DNA of 31,980 nucleotides from an uncultured Asticcacaulis sp. (lineage in GTDB: Bacteria > Pseudomonadota > Alphaproteobacteria > Caulobacterales > Caulobacteraceae). Every line of letters begins with the position of its first letter. Position 1 is the stretch's first letter. Positions 7,861-15,652 of this stretch are shown piece after piece. The notes under the pieces are model-generated. The model saw nothing but the letters and a program-made list of their open reading frames with translations. It was not told the DNA's origin and did no database searches. The position numbers and the translations under genes were made by a program. The DNA lies in contig CAMLPZ010000013.1 in NCBI GenBank assembly GCA_946482045.1, positions 1 to 31,980 on the forward strand. Direction: 5' to 3'.

Positions 7861-8638
7861 CGGTTTTGTGAGCCTTGTTGGTGCCGGTCCCGGCGATGTG
7901 GATCTTCTGACGCTCGGCGCTTTGAAGGCGTTGGAGGGGGCCCAGGCGCTTTTGTACGACGCCCTGGTCAGCGAAGACATTCTCGCCCTCGCCCCGCAAA
8001 AGTGCGTCAAGATCTGCGTCGGCAAGCGCGGCGACCGGCTCAGTGTTCCCCAGGACAAGACCAACGCGCTCATGGTCCGGCTGGCCCGTCGCGGCCTGCA
8101 TGTGGTGCGCCTGAAAGGCGGCGATCCCTCAGTCTTCGGCCGCGTCGAAGAAGAGCGTCAGTATCTCGATCAGCACGGCATCCCGCACAAGACCCTGGCC
8201 GGCGTCACCGCCGCCAGCGCCGCGGCGGCCCAGTTCGATTTCCCGTTAACCCACCGCGGCGAAGCGCGTTCGGTAACCTTCCTGACCGGCCGCACCAAGG
8301 ATGGCGGCGTGGACTTACGCGATGGCCTGGTCGCCGATCCGGAAGCCAGCCTCGTGTTTTACATGTCGTCGCACAACGCCGCCCATATTGAAGCCGCCCT
8401 GCTCAAGGCCGGCCGGTCGCTGACCACGCCGGTCCTGGCGGTCGAAAACGCCGGCCGCTCAACGGCACGCGCCGTCAGCGGCACATTGCGCGAACTGTCG
8501 GCGTTGGTGACAGCGCAAGCCTGGGACGGCCCCGTGCTGATGGCCGTCGGCCCGGCCTTCCGCTATGCCCGCCTCGGCAATCTCCTGCCAATGATGGCCG
8601 ATCGATGCGCGAAAAAGTATGAAGCGGCTTCGCGCTAA
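7850..8638 (+). CDS. cobA: Uroporphyrinogen-III C-methyltransferase (SUMT)
   Basis: SUMT methylates uroporphyrinogen III twice with S-adenosylmethionine to give precorrin-2, the branch point to siroheme (and cobalamin). Its siroheme product line is needed by the neighbouring NirB. The 262 residues show the family motifs LVGAGPGDVDLLTL near the N-terminus, VRLKGGDPSVFGR in the middle, and FPLTHRGEARSV. It is a methyltransferase alone: the CysG-type N-terminal oxidase/ferrochelatase half is absent, so those steps need another gene. The start codon lies inside nasA, overlapping it by 11 bases, with GGAGAAGG just upstream. It is the last gene of the nitrate cluster. Confidence 0.94.
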   Translation: MQRNGFVSLVGAGPGDVDLLTLGALKALEGAQALLYDALVSEDILALAPQKCVKICVGKRGDRLSVPQDKTNALMVRLARRGLHVVRLKGGDPSVFGRVEEERQYLDQHGIPHKTLAGVTAASAAAAQFDFPLTHRGEARSVTFLTGRTKDGGVDLRDGLVADPEASLVFYMSSHNAAHIEAALLKAGRSLTTPVLAVENAGRSTARAVSGTLRELSALVTAQAWDGPVLMAVGPAFRYARLGNLLPMMADRCAKKYEAASR

Positions 8639-8650
8639 GCTGCGATCTTT

Positions 8651-8692
8651 GACGCCGCTGGATGTGCTTTGGTCGACGTCTTGAGTGGCGTC
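8651..8692 (+). terminator. Inverted repeat after cobA, possible weak terminator
   Basis: GACGCCGCT (8651-8659) pairs with AGTGGCGTC (8684-8692) over nine positions including one G-U, closing a 24-base loop. It begins 12 bases after the cobA stop codon, where the nitrate cluster should end. No T-tract follows, so as an intrinsic terminator it would be poor; it may instead protect the 3' end or be Rho-related. Confidence 0.35.
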
Positions 8693-8732
8693 GAAATAGG
8701 TTAAATCGCTCCATTCCCTATTCCTCAGACAA

Positions 8733-8761
8733 TTGACATTTCGAGACGCGCCCCTTACACC
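8733..8761 (+). promoter_or_regulatory. Candidate sigma-70-type promoter of the arabinose gene pair
   Basis: A consensus -35 hexamer TTGACA at 8733-8738 is followed after 17 bases by TACACC (8756-8761), a partial -10. It stands 31 bases before the araD1-like ATG and after the cobA hairpin, so it would open a new transcript for 8793-12111. The -35 match is perfect and the -10 is weak. Confidence 0.4.
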
Positions 8762-8792
8762 GGCCATCAAAGCCCTCATACAGGAAACGTCT

Positions 8793-9779
8793 ATGTCTTA
8801 CCGTCTCATTCAGGTTGTCAGTTCGGACGGAGTCCGTCAGGTTCTCGCGGCGGATGCAAACGGCGCGCGCGTGATCGAAGGCGTTAGCTCGACCTATGAG
8901 TTGGCAAAGGCTGCCATTAAGGCTGGCTGCTCAATCGCCGACCAGGTTGCAACGCAAGGCCTGGGCGAAACCGTCGATGTCGATGTGGCGCTTTCCGAAG
9001 GCCGCGTCCTTGCGCCAATCGACCATCCGGATCCCGCCCACCTGCACGTCACCGGCACTGGCCTGACCCACCTGGGCTCGGCCGAAGGCCGCCAGCGCAT
9101 GCACGAAAAGGCCGCAGCCGAGACCACCGACTCCATGCGCATGTTCCTGATGGGCGTGAAGGACGGCAAGCCCAAGCCCGGTGAAGTCGGCGCCCAGCCG
9201 GAATGGTTCTACAAGGGCAACGGCCACACCCTGGTCGGTCCGGGCAAGGCCCTCACCTCCCCTTCCTTCGCCCAGGACGGCGGTGAGGAACCCGAAATGG
9301 CCGGCATCTACGTCATCGGTGACGACAACATGCCCTATCGCATAGGCTACGCCATCGCCAACGAGTTCTCCGACCACGTCACCGAGAAGCACAATTATCT
9401 GTGGCTGGCCCACTCCAAGCTGCGCCCCGCCTCGATCGGCGCCGAGATCCTGACCGGCGAACTGCCGCGTCACGTCGAAGGCACGGCGCGCATCTGGCGC
9501 GGCAATGACGTCATCTGGGAGAAGCCGTTCATCTCGGGCGAGGACAACATGTCCCACACCCTCGCCAATCTCGAGCACCACCACTTCAAGTACGCCCTGT
9601 TCCGTCAGCCCGGCGATGTCCACGTCCACTGCTTCGGCACCGCCACGGCCTCCTTCGCCGACGGGATCAAGACCCAGGACGGCGATGTCTTCGAAATCAC
9701 CGCCGGCGGTTTCAAGTATGGCCTCAGGAACGAACTCAAGACGGACGCCAAGGAAACCGTCGCCGTTCGCGAACTGTAA
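8793..9779 (+). CDS. AraD1/GguC-family protein (fumarylacetoacetase-like fold)
   Basis: A 328-residue cytoplasmic protein. The C-terminal two thirds (GIYVIGDDN, PYRIGYAIANEFSDHV, NYLWLAHSKLRP) match the AraD1/GguC family, which is linked to L-arabinose and other sugar-acid catabolism in proteobacteria and is related to FAH-superfamily hydrolases and dehydratases. The exact reaction is not established from sequence; a step on a keto-deoxy sugar acid is the common assumption. I placed the start at 8793, with AGGAAA six to eleven bases upstream, rather than an in-frame ATG at 8733. It precedes the GH127 gene by 10 bases, so the two are probably co-transcribed: arabinose release outside, pentonate use inside. 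Confidence 0.75.
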   Translation: MSYRLIQVVSSDGVRQVLAADANGARVIEGVSSTYELAKAAIKAGCSIADQVATQGLGETVDVDVALSEGRVLAPIDHPDPAHLHVTGTGLTHLGSAEGRQRMHEKAAAETTDSMRMFLMGVKDGKPKPGEVGAQPEWFYKGNGHTLVGPGKALTSPSFAQDGGEEPEMAGIYVIGDDNMPYRIGYAIANEFSDHVTEKHNYLWLAHSKLRPASIGAEILTGELPRHVEGTARIWRGNDVIWEKPFISGEDNMSHTLANLEHHHFKYALFRQPGDVHVHCFGTATASFADGIKTQDGDVFEITAGGFKYGLRNELKTDAKETVAVREL

Positions 9780-9789
9780 GGGCTAGACT

Positions 9790-12111
9790 ATGTTCCGGAT
9801 CGACAAGCGCCAGTTTCTCATGAGTGGAGCGGCCTTGTCGCTCCTGCCTGCCATTAATGTTCAGGCCGCGTCTGCGGGGGCTAAAGTCGAGCCATTCCCG
9901 CTCGAAGCCGTCACGCTGACGCCGTCGATCTGGCAGACGGCAGTCAACACCAATGGCAAATATCTAAAGTCGCTTAGCCCTGAGCGCCTGCTGCACAATT
10001 TCTATGTCAGCGCGGGCCTCCCCCCCAAGGGCGAGGTCTATGGCGGCTGGGAGAGTATGGGCATTGCCGGACATACGCTCGGTCATTACCTGACCGCCTG
10101 TTCGCTGGCCTATGGCCAGACGCGCGATCCGGACTTCAAGGCGCGCGTCGATCACACGGTTGCCGAAATGGCCGCCATACAGGCCAAGCATGGCGACGGC
10201 TATATCGGCGGCACGACGGTCGAGCGCGGCGGCAAGGTGGTCGACGGTAAGATCATCTATGAGGAGATCCGCGCCAAAAAGCTCACTTCCAACGGCTTCG
10301 ACCTCAATGGTGGCTGGGTGCCCATCTATACCTGGCACAAGGTCCATGCCGGCCTGCTCGACGCCCACCGCTACTGCAACAACGCCCAGGCTCTGGACGT
10401 CGCGGTCAGGATGTCCGACTACCTGGTCGGCGTGCTGGGACCGCTCGACGACGCGCAGATGCAGCAGGTTCTGGCGGCGGAACATGGCGGCCTCAACGAA
10501 TCCCTGGCCGAGACCTATGCCCGTACCGGGGAAAAGCGCTTCCTCGACCTGTCTCAGCGCATCTATCACAAGGCTATCCTGACGCCCCTTGCGGAGCGTC
10601 GCGATGAACTGCAGGGCAAGCACGCCAACACCCAGATCCCGAAGCTGATCGGCCTAGCGCGGTTGTACGAAGTGACCGGCGAGACCGGCTATCGCGATAC
10701 GGCGGCCTTCTTCTGGGACCGCGTCGTCCATCACCACGCCTACGTCATCGGCGGTAATTCCGAAGGCGAGCATTTCGGTGCACCCGATACGCTCAGCCAG
10801 CGCATCACTGACAAGACCTGCGAAGCGTGCAACACCTACAACATGCTGAAGCTGACCCGCCATCTCTATGGCTGGCAGCCGGACGCCAAGTGGTTCGACT
10901 ATTACGAACGCGCCCACCTCAACCACATCATGGCGCACCAGGACCCGGAAACGGGCATGTTCGTCTACTTCATGCCGCTCTATTCGGGGTCAGAGCGCGT
11001 CTACTCCACGCCCGAAAACAGCTTCTGGTGCTGCGTCGGATCGGGCATCGAAAGCCACGCCAAGCACGGCGACAGCGTGTGGTGGCGGTCAGGCGACACG
11101 GCCTTCGTCAACCTGTTCATTCCGTCCGAAGTCAACTGGACGGAACAGAAGACAAAGCTGGCGTTGGAAACCCGGTTCCCGCATGATGAGACGGTGACCA
11201 TTCGGGTCACACCGCAATCCGCCAAGGTCTTCGAAATCGCGCTCCGCCTGCCCGCCTGGTGCGATGCGCCGAAACTCTCGATCAACGGCAAGGCCGAGAC
11301 GATTTTGCCGCGCGACGGCTATGCCCGCCTGCGCCGCAAGTGGAAGTCCGGCGACACCATTACCCTGACCCTGCCGCAAAGCGTCAAGATCGAGGCCCTT
11401 CCGGACGCGCCTGGCATCGTCTCCTATATCAAGGGCCCGATGGTCATGGCCGCCGATCTCGGGCCAGCGCGAACGGCGGATCAGCCGCGTGCGCCTGTCC
11501 TGGTCAGCGACAATCCCTTAAGCCTGGTCAATGCCGACCTCGTCGTCGCGGCCCAGCCCCAGCCAGTCGCCCTCAAGCCCTTCTATGCCCAGTACCACCG
11601 CCGCTCGGCCGTCTATTTCCCGCGCTTTACGCCCGAGCAATGGAAGATCGAGGAAGCCGCCTACCTCAAGGCCGAGCAGGAACGCACAGCCTTGCAGGCG
11701 CGAACGATCGACGTCATGCGCCTTGGCGAAATGCAGCCCGAACGCGACCACGGCTTCGAAACCGACATCGGCGAAGTGACCTCACGTGCCGGCCGCGCCG
11801 GACGCTGGATCATGTGGACCAGCGGCAAGTCCTTCGCGTTCGACATGGCCGTCGAGCCGAAGGGGAGCGTGCTTCAGGTCACCTATTGGGGCCAGGACGT
11901 CTACAAGAACTTCGACATCGAGGTCAACGGGACGAAATTGCTGAACGAGAAGCTGGCCTTTACGCCGGAACCCAAGTTCCGCACCGTCGAGTACACCTTG
12001 CCCGCCATAGCTTCCGGCAAGGTGCGGATTCGCTTCGTCACGCGCGGCAGCGACATGGCGGTGTTCGAAGCCCGTACGCTCAAGCTTGCCGAGTCAGCAA
12101 CCAAGGCCTAA
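9790..12111 (+). CDS. Exported GH127 (DUF1680) beta-L-arabinofuranosidase-like glycoside hydrolase
   Basis: This 773-residue protein has an N-terminal export signal (KRQFLMSG, hydrophobic run, VQAASA; about residues 3-28). It then shows an (alpha/alpha)6-barrel DUF1680 domain and beta-sandwich domains after about residue 450. The GH127 zinc/cysteine site is recognisable: E345-x-C347 (TCEACNTYNM) and the C414-C415 pair (FWCCVGSG); one of that pair is the nucleophile in the family's best-known member. E327 in SEGEHFG is the likely acid/base. Such enzymes release arabinofuranose from plant arabinans or glycoproteins, which fits the AraD1-like gene before it and the pectate lyase further on. The exact linkage is unknown; several DUF1680 members have other substrates. 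Confidence 0.88.
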   Translation: MFRIDKRQFLMSGAALSLLPAINVQAASAGAKVEPFPLEAVTLTPSIWQTAVNTNGKYLKSLSPERLLHNFYVSAGLPPKGEVYGGWESMGIAGHTLGHYLTACSLAYGQTRDPDFKARVDHTVAEMAAIQAKHGDGYIGGTTVERGGKVVDGKIIYEEIRAKKLTSNGFDLNGGWVPIYTWHKVHAGLLDAHRYCNNAQALDVAVRMSDYLVGVLGPLDDAQMQQVLAAEHGGLNESLAETYARTGEKRFLDLSQRIYHKAILTPLAERRDELQGKHANTQIPKLIGLARLYEVTGETGYRDTAAFFWDRVVHHHAYVIGGNSEGEHFGAPDTLSQRITDKTCEACNTYNMLKLTRHLYGWQPDAKWFDYYERAHLNHIMAHQDPETGMFVYFMPLYSGSERVYSTPENSFWCCVGSGIESHAKHGDSVWWRSGDTAFVNLFIPSEVNWTEQKTKLALETRFPHDETVTIRVTPQSAKVFEIALRLPAWCDAPKLSINGKAETILPRDGYARLRRKWKSGDTITLTLPQSVKIEALPDAPGIVSYIKGPMVMAADLGPARTADQPRAPVLVSDNPLSLVNADLVVAAQPQPVALKPFYAQYHRRSAVYFPRFTPEQWKIEEAAYLKAEQERTALQARTIDVMRLGEMQPERDHGFETDIGEVTSRAGRAGRWIMWTSGKSFAFDMAVEPKGSVLQVTYWGQDVYKNFDIEVNGTKLLNEKLAFTPEPKFRTVEYTLPAIASGKVRIRFVTRGSDMAVFEARTLKLAESATKA

Positions 12112-12120
12112 TCTGGCGGG

Positions 12121-12681
12121 ATGAACGCTACTCCTCCGCTCGTCATCCTTGCTGGTGGCCAAGGCCGGCGCATGGGCGGCAACAAGCCCATGCAACCGTA
12201 CGACGGCGGCACGCTGATCGGCGCCGTGATCGCGCGCCTGGAGCCGCAGGTGCGCGATATGGCGATCAACGCCGCGGAGCCGGGTTTAAGCGTCTTCGGC
12301 CTGCCGCTGCTCTACGACGAGCCGGCCCTTGCCGATCTCGGCCCCTTGAGTGGCATTCGAACGGCTTTGAAATGGGCAGGGACGCGCGGCGATACACACG
12401 TAATGACCGCGCCATGCGACATGCCGCGCTTGCCGGAAAACCTCGTGTCACGTCTCATGGCCGTGCCGCTCGAGGATGCGGAGGTTGTGCATTTTTCCGG
12501 CGCGCGCGACTATCCGCTCTGTGCAAGATGGAGCGTCGCTATCCTGCCTGATCTCGAAGACGCCCTGCGCTCTGCCGAAGGCGGGCTGGCCGTCATGCGC
12601 TTCCTGAGCAGCCGCCGTGTCGTCAAACTTGAAGCCGGCGACGACAGCGCCTTCGTCAATATCAATACGCCCGGGGCATAG
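12121..12681 (+). CDS. mobA: Molybdenum cofactor guanylyltransferase
   Basis: MobA attaches GMP to molybdopterin to make the MGD form of the cofactor, the type NasA needs. The 186-residue protein starts with the nucleotidyltransferase loop ILAGGQGRRMGGNKP, shows the metal-binding acidic site at TAPCDMPRLP, and ends near the conserved INTP, as in the family (about 190-200 residues). The ATG is nine bases after the GH127 stop, so it might be transcribed with the arabinose genes, although its function belongs with modABC downstream. The gap to modA holds the molybdate operator, so modABC is probably controlled separately. Confidence 0.9.
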   Translation: MNATPPLVILAGGQGRRMGGNKPMQPYDGGTLIGAVIARLEPQVRDMAINAAEPGLSVFGLPLLYDEPALADLGPLSGIRTALKWAGTRGDTHVMTAPCDMPRLPENLVSRLMAVPLEDAEVVHFSGARDYPLCARWSVAILPDLEDALRSAEGGLAVMRFLSSRRVVKLEAGDDSAFVNINTPGA

Positions 12682-12693
12682 ACAGGCCTGCAA

Positions 12694-12720
12694 CCGTTAT
12701 GTAGATAAAGTACATAACGG
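12694..12720 (+). promoter_or_regulatory. Molybdate box: ModE operator upstream of modA
   Basis: A perfect 10-bp inverted repeat, CCGTTATGTA (12694-12703) and TACATAACGG (12711-12720), is separated by seven bases. It strongly resembles the ModE operator (CGTTATAT-type half-sites in inverted orientation). It ends nine bases before the modA ATG and touches the likely ribosome binding site (GGAG, 12719-12722), so bound ModE-molybdate would block the promoter. A modE gene lies at the far end of the same locus. Confidence 0.8.
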
Positions 12721-12729
12721 AGCCTGCCC

Positions 12730-13470
12730 ATGTTGCGCGCCCTTGCCGCGGCCCTGCTGTTGACCTTTATTGCCCTTCCAGCGAAGGCGGGCGAGGTGAC
12801 CGTCGCCGTGGCCGCCAACTTCACCGGACCGGCCAAGGACATTGCCGCAGCGTTCGAAAAAAAGACGGGGCACAAAGTGACGATGAGCTTCGCGTCATCG
12901 GCTGCGGTCTATGCGCAAATCCAGCAAGGCGCGCCTTTCGAAGTCTTCCTGTCCGCTGACGCCGAACGTCCCACGCGGCTTGAGACTGAAGGTTTCGGCG
13001 TCGCTGGCACGCGCTTTGTCTATGCCTACGGCGCTCTGGTCCTGTGGAGCGCCAATCCTGGCTTCGTCGACAGCAGGGGCGCAGTGCTACGCACTGGGAA
13101 ATTCAATCATATTGCCATCGCCGATCCTGCCTCCGCTCCATACGGTGTCGCCGCCATCGAAACGATGAGGAAGTTGGGCGTTAGCGACAGTCTGACGCCC
13201 AGGATCGTCAAAGGTACATCGATCGCCAAGGCCTATGCTTTCGTCGATACCGGCGCGGCCGAACTGGGCTTTGTTGCCCTGTCGCAAATCAAGAAAGCGG
13301 CCAAGGGGTCTTACTGGCTTGTGCCCAAAGACTATTACACCCCCATCGACCAGCAGGCCATACTCCTGAAAGCGGGTGCGAATGATATCGCCGCGCGCGC
13401 CTATATCGAATTCCTGAGGTCCTCTCAGGCCATCGGCATCATACGATCCTATGGTTACGAAGCAAGATGA
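12730..13470 (+). CDS. modA: Molybdate ABC transporter, periplasmic binding protein
   Basis: ModA captures molybdate (and tungstate) in the periplasm and passes it to ModBC. The 246 residues open with a Sec signal peptide (hydrophobic LAAALLLTFIALP, cleavage after KA near residue 20). The mature N-terminus reads VTVAVAANFTGPAKDIA, the family hallmark, with oxyanion-binding serines expected around SFASSAAVYAQI. PFEVFLSAD and the late YAFVDTGAAELGFVALSQ are also typical. It is directly behind the ModE-type operator and overlaps modB in an ATGA junction. Confidence 0.94.
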   Translation: MLRALAAALLLTFIALPAKAGEVTVAVAANFTGPAKDIAAAFEKKTGHKVTMSFASSAAVYAQIQQGAPFEVFLSADAERPTRLETEGFGVAGTRFVYAYGALVLWSANPGFVDSRGAVLRTGKFNHIAIADPASAPYGVAAIETMRKLGVSDSLTPRIVKGTSIAKAYAFVDTGAAELGFVALSQIKKAAKGSYWLVPKDYYTPIDQQAILLKAGANDIAARAYIEFLRSSQAIGIIRSYGYEAR

Positions 13471-14156
13471 ACGACTGGTCGATTCTGCTCGACAAGGCGG
13501 TGTGGCTGACGCTGCAACTGGCTGCCGCGACCTCTTTGTCGCTACTCGTGATCGCCACCCCCCTGGCCTGGTGGCTGTCGCGCAATCGCTCGCTCGTCAA
13601 GGACGTGGTCACGGCGATCGTCGCCCTGCCCATCGTCCTGCCGCCGACGGTCCTCGGCTTCTATTTGCTGGTCGCGATGGGCCCTCAAAGCCCGCTTCTC
13701 ACGGTGTTGCGACCGTTTGGCATTGAGACCCTGGCCTTCAGCTTTACAGGACTTGTCCTCGGGTCCATCGTCTACAACCTGCCGTTCGCCGTTCAGCCGC
13801 TTCGCAGCGCTTTTGAAGCTATGGGCGCGCGTCCGGTAGAAGTCGCCGCGACATTGGGCGCTCCGCCCCTCGACCGCTTCTTTACTGTGATACTCCCCCT
13901 GACGCGCAAAGGCTTTTTGACAGCGGGCCTCCTCGTCTTCGCGCACACAATCGGCGAATTCGGCGTCGTCCTGATGATTGGAGGCTCGATTCCCGGCAAA
14001 ACCCAGGTTGTGTCCGTTCGCATTTACGAACTGGTCGAGCAACTCGACTACACATCCGCGCATCGTCTTGCCGCCGCACTACTTGTCTTCGCCTTTTTGA
14101 TCTTACTGAGCCTTCTTGTTATTGATCGCCGCGTAGGCGGAAAGGTCGTCCAGTGA
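13467..14156 (+). CDS. modB: Molybdate ABC transporter permease
   Basis: A 229-residue inner-membrane protein with about five helices that forms the molybdate channel. The ModC-docking EAA loop is present (EAMGARPVEVAATLGAPPLDRFFTVILPL), followed by the GxxLVFAHTIGEFGVVLMIGG segment seen in ModB. Its start overlaps modA by four bases, and its stop overlaps the GTG start of modC by four, so translation of the three genes is coupled. Confidence 0.94.
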   Translation: MNDWSILLDKAVWLTLQLAAATSLSLLVIATPLAWWLSRNRSLVKDVVTAIVALPIVLPPTVLGFYLLVAMGPQSPLLTVLRPFGIETLAFSFTGLVLGSIVYNLPFAVQPLRSAFEAMGARPVEVAATLGAPPLDRFFTVILPLTRKGFLTAGLLVFAHTIGEFGVVLMIGGSIPGKTQVVSVRIYELVEQLDYTSAHRLAAALLVFAFLILLSLLVIDRRVGGKVVQ

Positions 14157-14869
14157 TCGAAGTCAGCCTGTCTGGCCCGCACGGCGCCTTTCACCTCGAC
14201 GCCGCTTTCAAGGTCCCTGCCGAAGGCATCACCGTTATACGCGGCCCGTCCGGGTCGGGAAAAACCAGCCTGTTGCGCGCGATCGCCGGGCTTGAGCGGA
14301 TGACAGGTCATGTCAGTATCGCCAATGAGGCCTGGCAGGACGGTAAAACTTTCATGCCGCCGCACAAGCGCCGCATCGGCTATGTCTTTCAGGAAGCGTC
14401 CCTGTTCCCGCATCTTAATGTACGGGGCAATCTTGATTATGCCCGCCGAAGGGCGTCAGGCGCGTTGGACTTCGACGGCATCGTCGCCGATCTCGCCGTC
14501 GCTCACCTGCTCGACCGTGCCATCCATGATTTGTCCGGCGGCGAGCGCCAGCGCGTCGCGGTCGCCCGGGCGCTGATGGCCGCGCCGAAGCTGCTGCTGA
14601 TGGACGAACCGCTCTCCAGCCTTGACCGTCCTGCCCGCGACGGCATCCTGCCCCTGATCAAACAGCTGGGCCAGAAGCTGCCGATCCTCTATGTCACCCA
14701 CGATCCGGCCGAAGCAATGGCGCTGGCCGACCGCATGCTCGGAATGAACGGCGGAAAGATCGTTGCAGAGGCTATGCTGGTGTCCAACCTCGAAGGCCTG
14801 AGCCAGACCGAAATCGAGCGGCTGGCCTTGGCGGCGCTCCGCTCAGGGATTAATCCACAGCCAGGATGA
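14153..14869 (+). CDS. modC: Molybdate ABC transporter ATP-binding protein, short form without TOBE domain
   Basis: This ATPase powers ModAB. All nucleotide motifs are present: Walker A GPSGSGKTS (residues 31-39), signature LSGGERQRVAVARAL, Walker B LLLMDEPLSSLD and the switch histidine in YVTHDPAEA. The protein has 238 residues, while classic ModC has about 350 because of a C-terminal molybdate-sensing TOBE (Mop) domain; here that domain is missing. The GTG start sits in a GTGA overlap with modB. The last 20 bases overlap the end of modE on the other strand. There is no sign of a frameshift before the stop, so this looks like a natural short form rather than a broken gene. Confidence 0.9.
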   Translation: MIEVSLSGPHGAFHLDAAFKVPAEGITVIRGPSGSGKTSLLRAIAGLERMTGHVSIANEAWQDGKTFMPPHKRRIGYVFQEASLFPHLNVRGNLDYARRRASGALDFDGIVADLAVAHLLDRAIHDLSGGERQRVAVARALMAAPKLLLMDEPLSSLDRPARDGILPLIKQLGQKLPILYVTHDPAEAMALADRMLGMNGGKIVAEAMLVSNLEGLSQTEIERLALAALRSGINPQPG

Positions 14870-15647
14870 TGTGCGACGCCTTGATCAGGGCCTGAGCCTT
14901 CTGGCCGGGCGCGAACTCAAGCGCCTCGGCCGACTCGTGCGTGACGACGGCTGTTACCGTCTTGCCGCCACCGATATCCAGCGTCACCTCGTCATTGACC
15001 GCGCCCGGCACCACGGCGCTGACGACACCAGGGATACGGTTGCGCGCCGAGATCGGCAGCGGTTCGTGTCCGGCCGCCAGAATGACGAAGCTCGACTTGA
15101 CCAGGGCAGTGACCGTACGGCCGACTTCAAGGTCCAGTTCCTCGACACTTTCGCGCGTGACAATGGCGGTGAGTTCGATGCCCTCGGCGACTTTGACAGC
15201 GACGCTGGCATTGACCGCGCCGTCAGTCACATGGGTAATGGTTCCGCTCCAGGCGTTACGCGCCGTCGTCTTCATGCTCAGGCTCCGCAACAGGCCCGTG
15301 ATATCCGCCCCCGCATTCAACACGGCGTCGATCTTTTCCATCTGGGCACCCAAGGCGTCTTCAAGCGCGTCATAGGCCTCGATCAGCGCCTTGCCTGCAT
15401 CGGTTACGGTCGCGGTCCCGCCGGAACGACCGCCGGTCTGGGCGACGATCAACGGGCGCACCGACAGGTTGTTAAGCGCCTGCACGGCATCCCACGCGCC
15501 CTTGTAACTCAAGCCCGCCGCCTTCGCCGCCGCAGAGATCGACCCCAATTCGCCAATCAGCCGCAACAGTCGTATACGCCCCTCACCGACCTGGGAATCG
15601 CTGCCTTTGCGAAAATGCAGGAACGCCTTGAGCGGCAGGTCACCCAT
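14850..15647 (-). CDS. modE: Molybdate-responsive transcriptional regulator ModE
   Basis: ModE binds molybdate and represses molybdate uptake genes, while activating some molybdoenzyme genes. The N-terminal winged helix (RIRLLRLIGELGSISAAAKAAGLSYKGAWDAV, dimer segment after it) is canonical. Two tandem Mop/TOBE domains follow: about residues 128-195 (SARNAW-type start, ARNAWSGTITHV) and 200-265 (SARNRIPGVVSAV). The 265-residue length equals that of E. coli ModE. I start it at the ATG at 15647, which gives the usual N-terminus; the longer frame to 15770 would overlap the response regulator. It converges on modC with a 20-base overlap and starts five bases after the response regulator's stop, so it may be read from that upstream transcript. 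Confidence 0.93.
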   Translation of the reverse strand: MGDLPLKAFLHFRKGSDSQVGEGRIRLLRLIGELGSISAAAKAAGLSYKGAWDAVQALNNLSVRPLIVAQTGGRSGGTATVTDAGKALIEAYDALEDALGAQMEKIDAVLNAGADITGLLRSLSMKTTARNAWSGTITHVTDGAVNASVAVKVAEGIELTAIVTRESVEELDLEVGRTVTALVKSSFVILAAGHEPLPISARNRIPGVVSAVVPGAVNDEVTLDIGGGKTVTAVVTHESAEALEFAPGQKAQALIKASHIILAVD

Positions 15648-15652
15648 GGTCG

